Positions 61,390-64,000 of a DNA stretch of 64,000 nucleotides are shown in pieces. Each line of letters begins with the position of its first letter. Positions within the stretch are counted from its first letter, which is position 1. Origin of the DNA: Mycobacterium branderi (GTDB taxonomy: Bacteria > Actinomycetota > Actinomycetes > Mycobacteriales > Mycobacteriaceae); assembly GCF_010728725.1 (NCBI RefSeq), contig NZ_AP022606.1, forward strand, positions 4,278,001 through 4,342,000, written 5' to 3'. Both the position numbers and the translations under genes were made by a program. The notes under the pieces were generated by a model. It was not told the DNA's origin and did not search any database. It saw only the letters and a program-made list of their open reading frames with translations.

Positions 61390-61479
61390 GGGCACCGACG
61401 GGTCTCGGCGTGTCGCAACCCGTGTCTGAAAAGTCCCGTTTTCGCCACAGTTGCCGGTGCCTGCTCTAGCTTGACAGGC

Positions 61480-61695
61480 ATGAGCGTGTACCGGGTCACC
61501 GACTTGATCGGGACGAGCACCGTGTCTTGGGAGGACGCCGCGGCGGAAGCGGTGCGCCGGGCGCAGGAGACCATCGACGACATCCGGGTCGCCGAGGTCG
61601 TCGAGCAGGACCTGGCCCTGGACTCCAGTGGGGGGATCACCTACCGCACGAAGCTCCGGATCTCGTTCAAGATCAGGCCGCGCCAGAAGGCCTAG
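61480..61695 (+). CDS. Dodecin (flavin-binding)
   Basis: The 71-residue protein reads MSVYRVTDLIGTSTVSWEDAAAEAVRRAQETIDDIRVAEVVEQDLAL, the beta-alpha-beta-beta pattern of dodecins, which form hollow dodecamers that store FMN or riboflavin, with the conserved aromatic Trp (W18) that stacks on the flavin and a Gln near residue 43. Start ATG 61480 fits family length; the frame extends upstream without homology. It is divergent from dnaE1 with a 110-base spacer. Confidence 0.9.
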   Translation: MSVYRVTDLIGTSTVSWEDAAAEAVRRAQETIDDIRVAEVVEQDLALDSSGGITYRTKLRISFKIRPRQKA

Positions 61696-61813
61696 CGACG
61701 ATCTGTGCTGCACCACAGTGGGTGAATCGCGGGCAATCGGCTTGTTACATCGAGTAATCCGTCCGTGACGACGGTCTAACTGACGTGCAACCGGCCAATG
61801 ATGCGCTAGACGC

Positions 61814-62221
61814 ATGGGAATGCTTTCACTGTTTCGCAAGAGCAAAGCGACCAGCATCTACGACAAGATCGGCGGCCACGAGGCGCTCGAAATGGTTGTC
61901 GAGGACTTCTACATGCGGGTGCTCGACGATGACGAACTGGCGGGCTTCTTCGCTGGAACGAACATGCACCGGCTCAAGGGCAAGCAGGCCGCGTTCCTGG
62001 CCGCGGCGCTGGGCGGCCCCGAGCCGTACACCGGCGCGTCGATGAAGCAGGTGCATCAGGGCCGCGGCATCACCATGCACCACTTCAACCTGGTGGCCGG
62101 GCATCTGACGGACTCCCTGGCAGCCGCCGGAGTGCCGTCCGAGACGATCGACGAGATACTCGCCGTGGTGGCGCCGCTCGCCGGCGACATCGCATCGGAC
62201 GCCGAGACAGCGCGAGTCTGA
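61814..62221 (+). CDS. glbN: Group I truncated haemoglobin N
   Basis: The 135-residue protein is close to M. tuberculosis GlbN (Rv1542c), which oxidises nitric oxide to nitrate. It has the charged pre-F/N-terminal extension ([14 protein letters not shown]), the B10 tyrosine (Y33), the GGP motif ([10 protein letters not shown]) and the proximal haem histidine (H81 in QVHQGRG). The N-terminal extension is needed for fast NO dioxygenation in the M. tuberculosis protein. In that organism lprI follows it; here it is replaced by a methyltransferase gene. Confidence 0.95.
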   Translation: MGMLSLFRKSKATSIYDKIGGHEALEMVVEDFYMRVLDDDELAGFFAGTNMHRLKGKQAAFLAAALGGPEPYTGASMKQVHQGRGITMHHFNLVAGHLTDSLAAAGVPSETIDEILAVVAPLAGDIASDAETARV

Positions 62222-62255
62222 CGCGCCACGTGACGTCGAACGCGACAATGCATGC

Positions 62256-63014
62256 ATGTCGCGCACGTTCGACGAGCTCGTCGCAGAAGCCGCCGCCGCA
62301 CCCGTCGACGGCTGGGACTTCTCCTGGCTGGACGGCAGGGCTACCGAGGAACGCCCGTCGTGGGGCTATCAGCGGCTGATGAGCCAACGCCTGGCGGAGG
62401 CGTCGGCCGCCTGCGACATCGATACCGGCGGCGGTGAGGTACTGGCCGAGGCCCCGACGTTTCCGCCCACGATGGCCGCGACGGAGTCCTGGCCGCCCAA
62501 TGCGGCGTTGGCGACCAAGCTGTTGCATCCGCGCGGCGTGGTGGTCGTCGCGACCACCGACGAGGCGCGGTTGCCGTTCGCTGATGCGGCGTTCGACCTG
62601 GTGACCAGCCGCCATGCCGTGCCGGTGCGATGGGGTGAGATTGCCCGGGTGCTGCGGCCGGGCGGCACCTACTTCGCCCAACAGATCGGCCCCGCAACCA
62701 TGTGCGAGCTCTACGAGTACTTCATGGGGCCGCAGCCGCAGAAATGGGACGAGTTTCACCCCGACGTCCAGCGCGCGCAGGCACAAGCCGCCGGGTTGGA
62801 CATCGTGGATATCCGGATGGAACGGCTACGGGCCGAATTCTTCGACGTCGGTGCGGTTATCTACTTCTTGCGCAAGGTGATTTGGACGGTGCCCGATTTC
62901 ACGGTCGAGCGCTACCGGGAGCGGTTGCACGAGCTGCATGAACAGATCACGCGCGACGGGCCCTTCGTCGCCCACGCCACCCGGGTCCTCGTCGAGGCCC
63001 GCAAGCCGGCATGA
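62256..63014 (+). CDS. Putative SAM-dependent methyltransferase
   Basis: The 252-residue protein resembles class I methyltransferases: DIDTGGGEVL at the place of motif I (VLDxGxGxG), VVVVATTDEARLPFADAAFDLVTSRHAVPVRWGEIARVLRPGGTYFAQQIGP covering motifs II-IV. Motif I is degenerate at its start but keeps the Gly-rich turn. The C-terminal part (FFDVGAVIYFLRKVIWTVPDFTVERYRERLHELHEQI) is typical of small-molecule or YxxB-like methyltransferases. Substrate unknown. It follows glbN by 34 bases and abuts the convergent rluD-type gene. Confidence 0.78.
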   Translation: MSRTFDELVAEAAAAPVDGWDFSWLDGRATEERPSWGYQRLMSQRLAEASAACDIDTGGGEVLAEAPTFPPTMAATESWPPNAALATKLLHPRGVVVVATTDEARLPFADAAFDLVTSRHAVPVRWGEIARVLRPGGTYFAQQIGPATMCELYEYFMGPQPQKWDEFHPDVQRAQAQAAGLDIVDIRMERLRAEFFDVGAVIYFLRKVIWTVPDFTVERYRERLHELHEQITRDGPFVAHATRVLVEARKPA

Positions 63015-63941
63015 TCAGCCCTCGGCCCGCAGCACATCCAGCGCGTGCTGCAGATCCTCGGGGTACGGGCTGACGATCTCGATGCGCCGGCCGTCCGCCG
63101 GATGAGCGAATGCCAGCGACCGCGCATGCAGCCATTGCCGTTCCAGCCCAAGCTTTTTCGCCAGTTTCGGGTTGGCGCCATAGGTGAGGTCACCGCAGCA
63201 GGGGTGGTGCAGCGCGGCGAAATGCACCCGAATCTGGTGCGTGCGACCGGTTTCCAGGTGCACGTCGAGCAGGCTGGCCGCCACGAACGCCTCGATGGTG
63301 TCGTAATGGGTCAAGCTGTGCCGGCCATTCGCGGTGACGGCAAACTTCCAGTCGTGGCCCCGATGGCGGCCGATCGGCGCGTCGATGGTGCCGCTGGAGG
63401 GATCCGGATGTCCTTGCACCAGCGCGTGATACCGCTTGTCGACGGTGCGCTGCTTGAATGCCCGCTTGAGGACGGTGTAGGCCCGCTCGGAGATGGCCAC
63501 CACCATCACCCCGGACGTTCCGACGTCCAGACGGTGCACGATGCCCTGGCGCTCGTGCACACCCGACGTGGTGATCCGGAAGCCGGCGCCGGCCAGTCCG
63601 CCCAGCACCGTCGGCCCGGTCCAGCCCACCGATGCGTGCGCGGCCACCCCGGCGGGCTTGTCGACCGCGACGATGTCGTCGTCGGCGTAGAGCACCGTCA
63701 TGCCCTCGATCTCGACGGGCGTGTTCTCCAGCGGGGCCGGCGCATCGGGCAGCCGCACATGCAGCAGGGCACCGGGGGTCAGTCGATCGGACTTGCCGGC
63801 CGGCGCGCCGTCCAGCTCGACGTCGCCGCCTTCGGCCAGCGCCGCGGCGGCGGTGCGCGACAGGCCCAGTAGCCGCGCCAGCCCCGCGTCCACGCGCATG
63901 CCCGCCAAGCCCTCTGGGACAGGCATCGAACGGTCGGGCAT
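63015..63941 (-). CDS. RluD-family 23S rRNA pseudouridine synthase
   Basis: The 308-residue protein has an N-terminal S4-like RNA-binding domain ([46 protein letters not shown]) and the RluA/RluD catalytic domain with [14 protein letters not shown] (catalytic Asp), [13 protein letters not shown] and [18 protein letters not shown]. It modifies uridines in 23S rRNA helix 69 by family. Corresponds to Rv1540. The ATG overlaps the lspA stop (TGATG), as in the lspA-rluD pair of many bacteria. Confidence 0.95.
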   Translation of the reverse strand: MPDRSMPVPEGLAGMRVDAGLARLLGLSRTAAAALAEGGDVELDGAPAGKSDRLTPGALLHVRLPDAPAPLENTPVEIEGMTVLYADDDIVAVDKPAGVAAHASVGWTGPTVLGGLAGAGFRITTSGVHERQGIVHRLDVGTSGVMVVAISERAYTVLKRAFKQRTVDKRYHALVQGHPDPSSGTIDAPIGRHRGHDWKFAVTANGRHSLTHYDTIEAFVAASLLDVHLETGRTHQIRVHFAALHHPCCGDLTYGANPKLAKKLGLERQWLHARSLAFAHPADGRRIEIVSPYPEDLQHALDVLRAEG

Positions 63942-64000
63942 CAGCGCTCGGGCTTGCCGGCGGTCTCCACCAGTTCGCCGCCTGGTTTCCGCCGGCCGAC
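63941..64000 (-). CDS. lspA: Lipoprotein signal peptidase, C-terminal end (truncated by window)
   Basis: Nineteen codons and a stop are present, reading [19 protein letters not shown]. The VGRRK segment matches the C-terminal tail of M. tuberculosis LspA, and lspA precedes the rluD-type gene there (Rv1539-Rv1540). The stop overlaps the following ATG (TGATG). Too short for functional comment; assignment rests on the tail and on gene order. Confidence 0.75.
   Translation of the reverse strand, partial: VGRRKPGGELVETAGKPER

Overview
The window is high-GC, densely coding DNA from a slow-growing-type Mycobacterium that is not a close M. tuberculosis complex strain. Evidence is the near-complete gene-order match, recalled from memory, to the M. 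tuberculosis Rv1539 (lspA) to Rv1620c (cydC) interval: cydC, tesB, pykA, lgt, trpABCE, the hisDCBHAFI cluster, nadABC, bioB, bioDFA, treXYZ, ilvA, fadD11-like, dnaE1, glbN and an rluD-type gene. Several proteins have the same length as their M. tuberculosis counterparts (for example HisD 438, NadC 285, BioD 226, PykA 472, IlvA 429 aa). No tRNA, rRNA, CRISPR array, insertion sequence or prophage was seen. No gene-free stretch exceeds 300 bases; the longest (42387-42575) carries regulatory-looking repeats before ripD.

Layout. 1-1283 (+): end of cydC and a DUF4190 membrane protein. 1280-12771 (-): a long run reading trpE, a Trp-operon membrane protein, trpC, trpB, trpA, lgt, TM2 protein, DUF2752 protein, pykA, tesB, and an MprF-like membrane protein. 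12834-13292 (+): a peroxiredoxin. 13296-21004 (-): hisD, C, B, H, A(priA), impA, hisF, hisI, then an MFS transporter. 21052-22861: F420-type nitroreductase-fold protein, SRPBCC protein and an AraC regulator. 22798-27014: nadABC (-) opposite the NrtR repressor (+), with a palindromic operator between them. 27057-30258: lipase, DUF2567 protein, bsaP and bioB. 30302-38338 (+): bioQ-type TetR regulator followed by a membrane cassette (small TM protein, polytopic protein, cupredoxin-like lipoprotein, second polytopic protein, receptor-type cyclase homologue, MscS channel with a cNMP-binding-like domain). 38335-41962 (-): 2H phosphoesterase, bioD, bioF, bioA. 42021-51603 (+): small membrane protein, ripD, acyltransferase, treX, treY, treZ. 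51675-57688: ilvA, nitroreductase-fold protein, small membrane protein, fadD11-like ligase, amidohydrolase, MerR regulator and PPOX enzyme. 57782-64000: dnaE1, dodecin, truncated haemoglobin, methyltransferase, pseudouridine synthase and the end of lspA.

Most of the region is core biosynthesis (Trp, His, NAD, biotin, trehalose, isoleucine). PriA links the two amino-acid clusters, because no trpF accompanies the trp genes. The unusual part is 30937-38338, between bioQ/bioB and bioD. There an overlapping gene chain encodes a copper-protein-like membrane module, a membrane cyclase homologue that has lost two key active-site residues, and a mechanosensitive channel whose cyclic-nucleotide pocket has lost its signature residues. 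In M. tuberculosis H37Rv the same chromosomal interval holds the phiRv1 prophage, as I recall. Other notable items are two families of dispersed palindromic hairpins, a glutamate-rich repeat tail on Lgt, and clear palindromic operators for NrtR, BioQ and MerR regulators.
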